Source: Candidatus Gastranaerophilales bacterium
GTDB taxonomy: Bacteria > Cyanobacteriota > Vampirovibrionia > Gastranaerophilales > Gastranaerophilaceae
NCBI GenBank assembly: GCA_017415185.1
Contig: JAFQHZ010000006.1
Location: 97,318-161,317 of the forward strand
Reading direction: 5' to 3'
Length of the DNA: 64,000 nt
Shown here: positions 52,154 through 61,425 of the stretch, piece by piece
Layout of the letters: each line of letters begins with the position of its first letter
How positions within the stretch are numbered: position 1 is the first letter of the stretch
Notes under the pieces: model-generated
The model's database searches: none
The model's input: the letters and a program-made list of their open reading frames with translations, nothing else
What the model was told of the DNA's origin: nothing
Made by a program: the position numbers and the translations under genes

Positions 52154-53247
52154 TATTTTTCCTTTCGCCTCTTAAAAAGCTTTCAATAAAGCCATCAATT
52201 TCGCCATTCATTATACCATCAACATTTGCTGTTTCAAAACCAGTCCTGTGGTCTTTAACCATCTTATAAGGATGAAAAACATAAGAACGAATTTGCGAAC
52301 CAAAATTAACATCCATTACTTCGCCCTTTAGCGTTCCCATTTTAGCCTCATATTCTGCTTGCTTTATAGCTAAAAGTTTTGAAGCCAACATTTGCATAGC
52401 AGTTTCCTTATTTTGAAGCTGAGAGCGTTGCTGCTGGCATTTAACGACAATTCCAGACGGAATATGTTTAATTCTAACCGCAGTTTCAACTTTATTGACG
52501 TTTTGTCCGCCTGCGCCTCCAGAGCGCATTGTATCAACCTCGATTTCTTCCGGTTTAATTTCGATTTTTGATTCAAAATCTTCAATTACAGGAGAAACTT
52601 CCAATGAAGCAAAGCTTGTTTGCCTTTTGCCATTTGCATTAAATGGAGATATTCGAACGAGCCTATGAACGCCTTTTTCAGCCTTCGAATAGCCATAAGC
52701 ATACAATCCAGACACCTTAAAAGTTGCGGATTTAATCCCTGCTTCATCGCCGTCTGATTTATCAAGAAGCTCTGTTGAATAGCCTTTAATTTGCGCCCAT
52801 CTAAGATACATTCGAAACAACATATCAGCCCAATCCTGAGCATCAGTTCCACCCGCACCGGAATTGACTGTCAAAATAGCGTCGCATTTGTCATATTCGC
52901 CATTTAGCATATTTTCCAAATCAAATTTATCAAACTCTTGCTTTAATTTAATTAAATTCCTGCTTGTCTCATCAATCAAGGCTTCGTCTTCTAATTCAAG
53001 CGCAACAAAAGAATCTTCCAAAATTGAACTCCAAGAAGAAAAATTATCTAGTTTTAATTTTATCTCTTTTTGCTCTTTTAAAAGTTTTGATGATAATTCT
53101 TGATTAGACCAAACATCTTGCGCTTTTAATCTTTCATCGATTTCTTTATTCTTATTTTTCAAAGAATCAATGTCAAAGACACCTTTCTATTGATTCAAGG
53201 CGTTCTTTTAAAATATTAATTTCTTGCTTCAATTCATCAATAATCAT
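52146..53247 (-). CDS. prfB: Release factor 2, with programmed +1 frameshift
   Basis: The body (residues about 25-366) carries SPF (recognition of UGA/UAA) and GGQ ([11 protein letters not shown]). The zero frame starts at ATG 53247, runs 24 codons and meets TGA (53175-53173) in the sequence CTT TGA C, preceded by AAAGG three bases before CTT. That is the classic RF2 recoding site: low RF2 makes the ribosome slip +1 and read D-I-D-S onward. The full product is 366 residues. Without the frameshift the gene would appear to start at a false TTG (53162). No strong Shine-Dalgarno is seen. Confidence 0.96.
53172..53178 (-). promoter_or_regulatory. prfB frameshift site CTTTGAC
   Basis: Slippery CTT, stop TGA and following C, with AAAGG ending three bases upstream of CTT, the spacing used in E. 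coli. Confidence 0.93.
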
Positions 53248-53333
53248 AGAACTATATTACAATAAAATCGCCCCAATTTACCATCCTCAAATTGCTAATT
53301 TAAAAATTTATTAAAATGATAAAAAATTTTTAT

Positions 53334-54638
53334 ATGAAAAAAATATTTTTAATTTTTTGTTTTCAATTGTTTTTAAATGCAAACGCAATCCCAATTAACA
53401 CCGATTTTTTCAAGTGTTTCAATGATTCATATTTTGAAGAATATATTTTTGAAGCTTTAGAAAACAATCACGATTTAAAACAAACAAATTACAAAATCGA
53501 ACAATTTAGATATGAAATTTCAAAACAATTTGCAAAGCAATTGCCCGAATTATCCGTCGGAAGCAATTATTTAGGAGCAAGCGTCCCAAGTGGAGATACC
53601 AATGTTTTAATCAAAAAAAATTCATATATATTGCCTTTTAAAGCAATTTTTGAGCCTGATTTTTTCCTTAAAAACAGGGACAAAACAAAAAGCAAGAAAA
53701 AGCTATATAAAGCAAGCCTTGCAAATCAAAAAAGAACCTATATTTCGCTTCTGACTGACATTTCAAACACTTATATAAACATTCTTCTTTTTGATTATTT
53801 GATTAATAAACAAAAAGAAATTGTAAAAGACAAAGAAGAAAACAAGGATTTCAACAAAAACAAATTTAATTTTGGGGTTATTAGTTTTATAGATTTAAAT
53901 GATATTTTTTCAGAATTAGAATCGCAAAAAATTATTCTTGAAAATTTAATCAAACAACAAAAAACAAACCTCTACAATTTCGCACTTCTAATCGGAAGAA
54001 GTGCATATAATTGCGAAAATATAAAACGAGGAAATTTGAAAGATTTTGAATATCAAAAAACAATTCCAAACAAAATAGAACAAAGTTTAATATATTCTCG
54101 CCCCGATTTAATTGAAATTGAAAACCAGCTAAAAAGTGCAAAAATTGATATATCAGTTGCAAGAAAAGAATTTTTGCCTTCGTTTAATATATTTGGCTTT
54201 TTTGCTTTCGACACAGCAGGAGGAGGAAATTTCTTTAATTGGAATTCTTCTTTTGCATATTTATTGGCAGGCCTAAGCCAAGACATTTTCAAAGGAGGAG
54301 CAAAAATTGCCAATTTAAAGATTCAAAAAGCAAAATATAATGAACTTTTTGAAAAGTACTTGCAAGCAGATTTAAACGCAATTAAAGAAGTCGTAAATGC
54401 GCTTAATTTAATAAAACAAGACACAATTGCGCAAGAATACTCTAAAAAACAAGTTGATTTTGAAAAACAAAATTTCATCGCCTCAAAAAGAAAATTAAAT
54501 TCCGGAACAATTTCAAAAATCGATTATTTAAAAAATAAAAACAGCTTAAACCAAAAAGAACAACTTTTTGCAAATACAAAAGCAAGACGCTTAAACGACT
54601 ATTTTGCACTATATAAAGCTTTAGGCGGTCAATTATGA
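53334..54638 (+). CDS. TolC-like outer-membrane efflux protein
   Basis: A 434-residue exported protein (start ATG 53334, MKKIFLIF signal; an ATG six codons up is also possible, neither has a good ribosome site). The mature protein has two OEP repeats with long helices and the characteristic 'RPDLIEIENQLKSAKIDISVARKEFLP' segment. It forms the outer channel. It overlaps the HlyD-like gene by 4 bases (ATGA), so it belongs to the exporter operon. Confidence 0.9.
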   Translation: MKKIFLIFCFQLFLNANAIPINTDFFKCFNDSYFEEYIFEALENNHDLKQTNYKIEQFRYEISKQFAKQLPELSVGSNYLGASVPSGDTNVLIKKNSYILPFKAIFEPDFFLKNRDKTKSKKKLYKASLANQKRTYISLLTDISNTYINILLFDYLINKQKEIVKDKEENKDFNKNKFNFGVISFIDLNDIFSELESQKIILENLIKQQKTNLYNFALLIGRSAYNCENIKRGNLKDFEYQKTIPNKIEQSLIYSRPDLIEIENQLKSAKIDISVARKEFLPSFNIFGFFAFDTAGGGNFFNWNSSFAYLLAGLSQDIFKGGAKIANLKIQKAKYNELFEKYLQADLNAIKEVVNALNLIKQDTIAQEYSKKQVDFEKQNFIASKRKLNSGTISKIDYLKNKNSLNQKEQLFANTKARRLNDYFALYKALGGQL

Positions 54639-55498
54639 AAAAGAAAATTTTAATTTTAATATCTATTTTAATTATTCTTGCTATTGGAATAATTATTTAT
54701 TTTCACTTGAATCGAAAAGACAATTCTCTTATTAAAACCTTTGGAAATATCGAAATTCGCCAAGTTGACCTTTCTTTTCAAGTTTCAGGAATCATTGAAG
54801 ATGTGTTTGTTGAAGAAGGGGATTATGTTAAAAAAGGACAAATTCTTGCAAAATTAATCGACAAAGATTACGTTGCAAATTATGAAAAAGCTCAATTTCA
54901 AGAAGAGGCAAACAAAGCGCAAGCTCAAGAAGACGAAGACAAATATAAAAGAAATATAGCACTATGCAAAGACGGAACAAATTCAAAACAAGAATGCGAC
55001 ACTCTTTTAAACAAGAAAAATTTATCAAAAGCAACATACAAACAAAGCCAAGCAAATTCAAAATTTCAAAAAAATCAACTTGAATATACAACAATGAAAG
55101 CGCCGCAAAACGGAATAATCACTACTCGTGTGCAAGAAAAAGGAGCAAGGGTAAACGCCAATCAAATTGTTTACGTTTTAAGCCTTAATGAGCCAATTTG
55201 GGTTAGGACATATATCAAAGAAACAGATTTGGGAAACATAAAATATGGTCAAAAAGCAAGAATTTTAACCGACACAACCGATATTCAAACAAACAAGAAA
55301 AAAGAATATTCTGGCTATATTGGCTATATTTCGCCAGTTGCGGAATTTACACCCAAAACTGTTCAAACTCAAGACCTCAGGGCAGATTTGGTTTATCGAA
55401 TAAGAATTTATATTGATAATGTTGACAATTTTTTACGACAAGGAATGCCCGTAAGCATTGAAATTCCATTAAACAAGGACGAAAATGAACTGCATTGA
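54635..55498 (+). CDS. HlyD-family membrane fusion protein (YbhG-like)
   Basis: A 287-residue adaptor with one N-terminal membrane segment (about 4-23), biotinyl-lipoyl domain (VSGIIEDVFVEEGDYVKKGQ), a short coiled-coil hairpin with an unusual Cys pair (CKDGTNSKQECD), and barrel and MPD domains (APQNGIITTRVQEKGARV). It links the inner-membrane pump to TolC. Overlaps the next gene by 14 bases. Confidence 0.92.
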   Translation: MKKKILILISILIILAIGIIIYFHLNRKDNSLIKTFGNIEIRQVDLSFQVSGIIEDVFVEEGDYVKKGQILAKLIDKDYVANYEKAQFQEEANKAQAQEDEDKYKRNIALCKDGTNSKQECDTLLNKKNLSKATYKQSQANSKFQKNQLEYTTMKAPQNGIITTRVQEKGARVNANQIVYVLSLNEPIWVRTYIKETDLGNIKYGQKARILTDTTDIQTNKKKEYSGYIGYISPVAEFTPKTVQTQDLRADLVYRIRIYIDNVDNFLRQGMPVSIEIPLNKDENELH

Positions 55499-56972
55499 AA
55501 TTAAAAATCTTGAAAAAAAATTTGATGAAACCTTGGCTTTATCAAACATAAATTTAAATTTAAAAAAAGGCGAAATAATCGCTCTCTTGGGCGCAGATGG
55601 CGCAGGAAAAAGCACGCTTTTAAGACTTATTGTCGGTTTATTGTGTGCGGATTTTGGCGAAATTATCACGCTAGGCTTTAACCCAAAAAAGGAAAAAGAA
55701 AAAATTGTCGAAATAACTGGCTATATGCCACAAAAATTTGGATTATACGAGGATTTAACCGTAATTGAAAATTTAAATCTTTATTCTAATTTAAAAAAAA
55801 ATAAAATCGATTTTGAAAAACTGCTTGATTTTACTAAATTAAAACCCTTTAAAAATCGTCTTGCAAAAGATTTGTCAGGAGGAATGAAACAAAAGCTGGG
55901 TCTTGCTTGTGCTTTATTAGGAGAACCCGAGCTTTTAATTTTAGACGAACCATCAGTTGGAGTTGACCCACTGTCACGCCTTGAATTATTAGAATTAATT
56001 AAAAAAACAATAGGCAAAAACACAAGCGTTATTTGGTCAAGCTCATATTTGGATGAAGCCTTTAATTTCAACTCTTGTATTATTTTAGACAAAGGCAAAG
56101 TAATTTTTTCAGGCAAGACAAAAACTCTTGGAAATAATTATGAAACATTTGAAAAAGAAGTCATCAAGCTTATGGGGGGATATAAAAAAATCGAATCCCA
56201 AGTTGCAAAAAATTATCATATAAAAAATCATAACGAAGATTGCGTTGTTGTTGCGAAAGATTTATCTAAAAAATTTGGAGATTTTTGGGCTGTTAAAAAC
56301 AATTCTTTTTGCATTAAAAAAGGAGAAATTTTTGGACTTCTAGGTCCAAATGGAGCAGGAAAATCCACAACTTTTCAAATGATGTGTGCCCTTTTAAAGC
56401 CAAGCGGAGGAAAGGGCTATATTATGGGCGTTGATGTTGAAAAAAAGCCAACTCTTGCACGAAGCTATATTGGCTATATGGCACAAAAATTCTCCTTATA
56501 CCAAAGACTATCTGTTTATGATAATTTGGATTTTTTTGCGGGAGCATACGGACTTTTTGGAAAAGATAAAAAAGAAAAAATCGAGCGAATGATTAATGTT
56601 TTTGAACTTGAAAAATATCGAAATACTCAAACTTCGCTTTTGCCTTTAGGCTTTAAGCAAAGATTATCTCTTTCTTGTGCATTAATCCACGAACCCCCGA
56701 TTTTATTTTTGGACGAACCCACATCTGGAGTTGACGCAATTCAAAGAAAAGAATTTTGGAATCATATTAATGCTCTTTCCAATATTGGCGTTAGCGTTCT
56801 TGTAACAACTCATTTTATGGATGAAGCAAAGTTTTGCAACAACATTAGCCTTTTTTATAATGGAGAAATTATTGCACTTGATAAGCCAGAAAAACTAATA
56901 AAAAACGCCCAAGCAAAAGATATGAACGAAGCTTTTATTAAATTAATAAATAAAAAAAGAGAAGCAAAATGA
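55485..56972 (+). CDS. ABC transporter with two ATPase domains (YbhF-like)
   Basis: A 495-residue fused pair of ATP-binding domains. NBD1: GADGAGKSTL, LSGGMKQKLG, LLILDEPSVGVD. NBD2 (from about 253): GPNGAGKSTTF, LPLGFKQRLS in place of the LSGGQ signature, LFLDEPTSGVD. The altered second signature is the pattern in YbhF-type exporters, so it is not damage. Energises the two permeases that follow; coupled by a 4-base overlap. Confidence 0.93.
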   Translation: MNCIEIKNLEKKFDETLALSNINLNLKKGEIIALLGADGAGKSTLLRLIVGLLCADFGEIITLGFNPKKEKEKIVEITGYMPQKFGLYEDLTVIENLNLYSNLKKNKIDFEKLLDFTKLKPFKNRLAKDLSGGMKQKLGLACALLGEPELLILDEPSVGVDPLSRLELLELIKKTIGKNTSVIWSSSYLDEAFNFNSCIILDKGKVIFSGKTKTLGNNYETFEKEVIKLMGGYKKIESQVAKNYHIKNHNEDCVVVAKDLSKKFGDFWAVKNNSFCIKKGEIFGLLGPNGAGKSTTFQMMCALLKPSGGKGYIMGVDVEKKPTLARSYIGYMAQKFSLYQRLSVYDNLDFFAGAYGLFGKDKKEKIERMINVFELEKYRNTQTSLLPLGFKQRLSLSCALIHEPPILFLDEPTSGVDAIQRKEFWNHINALSNIGVSVLVTTHFMDEAKFCNNISLFYNGEIIALDKPEKLIKNAQAKDMNEAFIKLINKKREAK

Positions 56973-58084
56973 GCGTTGTTTTTGCCTTAATCAAAAAAGA
57001 ATTTCATCAAATAACACGAGATTTTTCAAGCATTTTAATAGCTTTTGTTTTACCTGTTGTAATTTTGGTTTTATATCGTTACGGGGTTAATCTTGATACT
57101 GTTAAAATCACTCTTGGCATTAAAAATGACGACAATAACCCAAAAATTTCCACTTTGATTAATTCTTTTAATCATAGCAAATATATCAAAACAAAATATT
57201 TTTCCTCAAAAGACGAAATGTATAAAGAAATTAGAAACTCAAAGCTAAAAGGCGCATTAATCTTACCAAATGATTTTACAAAGAAGCTCGAGCAAAACAA
57301 AAAAGCAGACGTTTTTGTTATAACAGACGGTTCTGAAGCTAATTTAGCAAATTATGTTTCAAGTTATGTTCAATCAATTATGAGCTCATGGCTAAATATT
57401 TCAACCTATCAAACCAAAAAACCGTTAATTAGCCCTATTGTTCGCTTTTGGTTTAATCAAGACGTCAATTCTCATCATTTTATTTTGCCAGGCTCCCTTG
57501 CAATAACAATGAATTTAATCGGAATGCTATTAACAGCCTTGGTTATTTCAAGAGAATGGGAAAGAGGAACAATAGAAGCGCTATATTCAACTTCAATTAA
57601 AAGAATTGATTTTGTTGTTGGAAAATACATTCCTTATTTTGTTTTAGGCTTTTCTTCTTTTGTTTTTAATTCGTTTTTGACTATCTGCGTTTTTAAAATT
57701 CCTTTCAGAGGAAATATTTTTATTTTAATGCTTGTTGGCGCCTTATATCTTTTTTGTTGTCTTGGGGTTGGTTTAACAATTAGCTCAAGTTTTAAAGAAC
57801 AATTTAGCGCTTCTCAAACCGCTCTTTCTTTCGGGCTTTTACCTGCAATGCTTTTATCAGGATTAATTTATCCAATTTCTTCCATGCCGGCAATTTTTCA
57901 ATATCTAACCGCAATTTTACCCCCAAGATATTTCATTGTTTTTATGCAGAGCGAATTTATGGCAGGAACAATCAAAAAAATTGTTCTTTTAAATTCTTGT
58001 TATCTTGCTATATTGGGGACATTTTTGTTTTTTATAGTCTATCGAAATATAAATTTGAGGCTTGAAAAATGCAAGGAAAATTAA
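56969..58084 (+). CDS. ABC-2 permease (YbhS/YbhR-like), first
   Basis: A 371-residue ABC-2 membrane protein: one N-terminal segment (about 20-40), a large extracytoplasmic domain (about 45-170), then five segments ending with the LPPRYFIVFMQ motif. WERGTIEALYSTSIKRIDFVVGK is the conserved coupling segment. Overlaps the next permease by 16 bases. Confidence 0.92.
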   Translation: MSVVFALIKKEFHQITRDFSSILIAFVLPVVILVLYRYGVNLDTVKITLGIKNDDNNPKISTLINSFNHSKYIKTKYFSSKDEMYKEIRNSKLKGALILPNDFTKKLEQNKKADVFVITDGSEANLANYVSSYVQSIMSSWLNISTYQTKKPLISPIVRFWFNQDVNSHHFILPGSLAITMNLIGMLLTALVISREWERGTIEALYSTSIKRIDFVVGKYIPYFVLGFSSFVFNSFLTICVFKIPFRGNIFILMLVGALYLFCCLGVGLTISSSFKEQFSASQTALSFGLLPAMLLSGLIYPISSMPAIFQYLTAILPPRYFIVFMQSEFMAGTIKKIVLLNSCYLAILGTFLFFIVYRNINLRLEKCKEN

Positions 58085-59181
58085 TAAGAATCATATCTTT
58101 AATCAAAAAAGAATTTTTATCCATCTTTAAAGACCCAAAAAGCAGAGCGTTAATCATCACTCCGCCAATTTTACAACTTTTTGTTTTTGCTAACGCAATC
58201 ACAATGGAAGTTAAAAACATAGACATCTCAATTTTAGATTATTCCAAAACTTTTGAATCAAGAGAGCTGATTTCTCGCTTTTCTAATTCCCCTTGGTTTA
58301 GAAAAATATATTTTGTTAATACAAAAGAACAACTTAAAAACGATATTAACTTTACAAAATCTCAACTTGGAATAATTATTCAAAACGATTTTACAAAAAA
58401 CATCAAAAAAAACACAAACTCAGAAGTTTTAATTATTGCAGACGGCAGACAAACAAACTCGGCAACCCTTGCTTCAAATTATGCTTCAACAATTGTTTCA
58501 AACTTTTCTAATGAACTAGAAAACAAAACATCACCATATATAAACGTTATTACAAGAAATTGGTTTAATCCAAACATTGAGTACAAATGGTTTTTAACTG
58601 TTAGCTTAATCGTAATGCTTTCAATGGTTTTATGCCTTTTATTATCCGCTCTTTCAATCGCTCGAGAAAGAGAGTTGGGAACTTTTAATCAGCTTCTAGT
58701 AAGTCCATTATCTAGTAATGAAATTCTTTTTTGTAAAACAATTCCTCCGCTTTTAGTCTCATTTATTTCAAGCATTGTTATCACTCTAATAATTATTTTT
58801 TGTTTTAAAGTGCCTTTTTTGGGAAATATTTTTCTTTATTTTTTCTCAAACGCAATTGCTTTAATTTCAATTGTTGCTATCGGGCTTTTTATTTCTTCTT
58901 TTTCCTTTACGCAACAACAAGCCGTTTTGGGAGTTTTTGCTTTTCAAACGCCAGCCGTTTTATTGTCAGGTTTTGTCTCCCCAGTTGAAGATATGCCTTT
59001 ATTTTTTCAATATATAAGCCTATTTAACCCAATTCGACACTATATGTTTTTAAACAAAGGAATATATTTTAAAGGAATGGATATTAAAACCGTTTTAATT
59101 AATCTCATTCCTTTAATTTTAATAAGCATTATAATGTTTTATTTCGCTCAATTAAGCTTTAAAGCTCAAAAAGGCAACTAA
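58069..59181 (+). CDS. ABC-2 permease (YbhR-like), second
   Basis: A 370-residue partner of the previous permease with the same layout: extracytoplasmic domain after the first segment, RERELGTFNQLLVSPLSSNEI, and five closing segments with FNPIRHYMFLNKGIYFKG. Two different permeases plus one double ATPase is the YbhFSR pattern, a drug/ion exporter in E. coli. Substrate here unknown. Its end overlaps the convergent nrdG by 4 bases. Confidence 0.92.
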   Translation: MQGKLIRIISLIKKEFLSIFKDPKSRALIITPPILQLFVFANAITMEVKNIDISILDYSKTFESRELISRFSNSPWFRKIYFVNTKEQLKNDINFTKSQLGIIIQNDFTKNIKKNTNSEVLIIADGRQTNSATLASNYASTIVSNFSNELENKTSPYINVITRNWFNPNIEYKWFLTVSLIVMLSMVLCLLLSALSIARERELGTFNQLLVSPLSSNEILFCKTIPPLLVSFISSIVITLIIIFCFKVPFLGNIFLYFFSNAIALISIVAIGLFISSFSFTQQQAVLGVFAFQTPAVLLSGFVSPVEDMPLFFQYISLFNPIRHYMFLNKGIYFKGMDIKTVLINLIPLILISIIMFYFAQLSFKAQKGN

Positions 59182-59672
59182 TTCTTGCAATGAAGAACAA
59201 CATTTCCTTCTTTTAAACTTGCTTGAACGTCGATTATTCTTTGATTTGAGCTTCCAATCCATTTTAGATTGTTGTCATTTAATTCTTGTTTAAATTCGCC
59301 ATCAATCAACACATCAATATTTGTTAAATCAATTGCGTCTTTAACTTCTTCCCACAAAAAACCAGTATATAGCCAAACAGTTTTTTGTGGCATTTTTTCT
59401 TTAATTTCTTTTGCTAATTTTAAAACTTCTTCTCTATTGAAAGGATGCAAAGGATCACCGCCAGAGAATGTTATTCCTGAAATATAATCAGGCTCTAGCG
59501 CTTCAAACAATTCATCATAAGCGGCTTTATCAAATTCAATTCCGCTTGAAACTTCCCATGTTTCAGGATTTTGACAACCATCACAACAATGAGTACATCC
59601 AGACACCCACAAAACAACTCTTAATCCGTCACCGTTTAACATATCGTCTTTTGTAATATTATGATAGTTCAT
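59178..59672 (-). CDS. nrdG: Anaerobic ribonucleotide reductase activating enzyme
   Basis: A 164-residue radical-SAM activase. CTHCCDGC (CxxxCxxC), GDGLRVVLWVSGC before it, ITFSGGDPLHP and VLIDGEFKQEL are NrdG signatures. It generates the glycyl radical on NrdD, encoded at 25000, far from here. GGGGAG precedes the ATG. Confidence 0.95.
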   Translation of the reverse strand: MNYHNITKDDMLNGDGLRVVLWVSGCTHCCDGCQNPETWEVSSGIEFDKAAYDELFEALEPDYISGITFSGGDPLHPFNREEVLKLAKEIKEKMPQKTVWLYTGFLWEEVKDAIDLTNIDVLIDGEFKQELNDNNLKWIGSSNQRIIDVQASLKEGNVVLHCKN

Positions 59673-59729
59673 CTTTTCTCCCCTTAATTTATAATTATTT
59701 TACCCCAATTTAAAAGCATGGGTAAAATA

Positions 59730-60659
59730 TTAATCTTGTTTTCTTAATTCTTTTAATTCTTGCTTAACACTCTCTATTGGAAAAGTTAGCGTATCTTTAA
59801 AATTTAAAGCCAGTTCAAGACAATCTTTTCTTGAACTTTCATCCTCGCTAATTTCAAACAAACGAGACATTAAATAATAAATGTCACCATTTTCGTTATT
59901 TTGAGCAACATCTGTCAACATTTCCATTGCTTCATCAATCTGCTCCTGTTTAATTAAAATTTGAGTAAGCAATTTATATGCTTCCATATCTTTTGGATTT
60001 TTCTCCAAAGTCTTTTTAAGCATTACAATTGCATCATCATACCTTTCTAATTCAAAATATATTTGTGCAATATTAAAATATGCCCAAGAATAATCAGCCG
60101 AAAGCTCCAAAACTTTTCTATATTCGCTCAGTGCAAAATCATATTCGCCAATTTTTTTATATTCACAAGCAAGATAAAAATGAGCAAAATAATCGCTATA
60201 ATTGTATTCAATAGCCTTTTTAAAACATTTTATTGCGGTTTTAGAATTGTTTTTCTTAGAATACAAAATCCCGATTGAAAAAAACGCATTCGCATCTTCA
60301 TTTTTATAATAAATTACCTTTTTAAAATTTTCCATTGCCAAATCAATCTCGCCTTGCGCTTCATATAGAAGTGCAAGATTATAGAGAAAATCTGGCTCAT
60401 CAGGCTTTAATTCAACTGCTTTTTTGTATGCAATTAATGCATTATCAAAATTTTTCAATTTTTCCCAACAAATCCCTGTATTAAAATACAAGTTTGCATC
60501 GTCAGGAAAAATATCAAGCAAAAATTTAATATGCGACATTGCAACTTTTTCAAATCCCAAATCAAGACAAAGCATGATAAGCTCTCTTCTTGCTTGAAAA
60601 TTTTTAGGATTTAATTTTATAGTTGTTTGAAGATTTTCAAATCTTTCAATATCATTCAT
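59730..60659 (-). CDS. Tetratricopeptide-repeat protein
   Basis: A 309-residue protein with about seven consecutive 34-residue TPR units (for example NLYFNTGICWEKLKNFDNAL, AFFSIGILYSKKNNSKTAI, AYFNIAQIYFELERYDDAI). No signal peptide, so a cytosolic scaffold. Start overlaps the previous gene's end by 8 bases. Last gene of the fixC-fixX leftward operon. Confidence 0.92.
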   Translation of the reverse strand: MNDIERFENLQTTIKLNPKNFQARRELIMLCLDLGFEKVAMSHIKFLLDIFPDDANLYFNTGICWEKLKNFDNALIAYKKAVELKPDEPDFLYNLALLYEAQGEIDLAMENFKKVIYYKNEDANAFFSIGILYSKKNNSKTAIKCFKKAIEYNYSDYFAHFYLACEYKKIGEYDFALSEYRKVLELSADYSWAYFNIAQIYFELERYDDAIVMLKKTLEKNPKDMEAYKLLTQILIKQEQIDEAMEMLTDVAQNNENGDIYYLMSRLFEISEDESSRKDCLELALNFKDTLTFPIESVKQELKELRKQD

Positions 60660-61113
60660 TTTCAGAAATACTGTCTAAATCTAAATCTATAATTTTGCCG
60701 TCAATTTCAATTGTTTTTGAATCGTTTTTCAAAGCTTGCGCTTCTTCTTTTTCAAGCTCGTCTTTATCTTCGTCTTGAATAATCTTTTCAATTACGATTT
60801 GTGCCATATCAAGCGCAACTTTTTTTCTTGTTTCAGCTGGACATTTTTCCAACATTTGAATAGCCGTTCTAACTGTTGTATCAATATCATACCAACGAGA
60901 ATGCCCTCTTTGAATTCTTCCATCTTCAACAGCAGCCATAATATCTTCAACATTTTCATATTTATTATCTTGAATGTTGTGTTCAATAATAACTTTAATT
61001 AAATTTAGCGCAACAGCAATTTGTTTTTCATCCGAAGAATTTGCCAAAGTTCTAATTGACATTGATAATACTGGGTCTTTGTCATACCATCTTGAAAAAT
61101 ATTGATTTTCCAT
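60652..61113 (-). CDS. Unknown protein with two 43-residue tandem repeats
   Basis: A 153-residue soluble protein. Residues 7-49 and 72-114 are an ungapped repeat of 43 residues each starting SRWYD(K/I)D and ending with I(I)QD: conserved SRWYD, an aromatic-free helix, then VALN/VALD and IE/VIE. The C-terminal tail is acidic. AAGGAG precedes the ATG. It lies between FixX and the TPR protein. No family recognised. Confidence 0.75.
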   Translation of the reverse strand: MENQYFSRWYDKDPVLSMSIRTLANSSDEKQIAVALNLIKVIIEHNIQDNKYENVEDIMAAVEDGRIQRGHSRWYDIDTTVRTAIQMLEKCPAETRKKVALDMAQIVIEKIIQDEDKDELEKEEAQALKNDSKTIEIDGKIIDLDLDSISENE

Positions 61114-61127
61114 ACTTGCTCCTTAAT

Positions 61128-61424
61128 TTAATTGTTTTTAAAAACCACCCCGCAACCTGATGATGGATATTCCCAAGAGATTGCATTTTTAGGACACGCT
61201 ATACGACATGCGCCGCATTCAAGGCAATTTTCATATTGAACTACGATTTCATTAAGATTTTCATCCAATTCGTAAACCTTAGCGGGACAAATTTGTGTGC
61301 AAGTTTTTTCTTTGCATTTTGCACATTTTTTTTGATCCACAACCAAATGTGATTTACTATCACAATTATACTTAATTGTTGCTAATTTGTCTTGTATTGA
61401 TTTTTTATTTTCTTGATTTTCCAT
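61128..61424 (-). CDS. fixX: Ferredoxin-like protein FixX
   Basis: A 98-residue ferredoxin from ATG 61424 (MENQENKK), one base after the fixC stop. CAKCKEKTC...CPAKVY and CLECGACRIACPKNAI provide two cysteine sets; the YENCLECGACRIACP motif and the preceding KVYEL match FixX. It passes electrons between an electron-transfer flavoprotein and FixC. FixAB are not in the window. Confidence 0.9.
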   Translation of the reverse strand: MENQENKKSIQDKLATIKYNCDSKSHLVVDQKKCAKCKEKTCTQICPAKVYELDENLNEIVVQYENCLECGACRIACPKNAISWEYPSSGCGVVFKNN

Positions 61425-61425
61425 A

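Noticed and set aside
53160..53162. TTG as the start of prfB
   Set aside because: The conserved N-terminus and the CTTTGAC recoding site lie upstream; the TTG is an artefact of the frame change.
55485..56972. Damaged second ATPase domain in the exporter
   Set aside because: LPLGFKQ in place of LSGGQ is normal for YbhF-type proteins.
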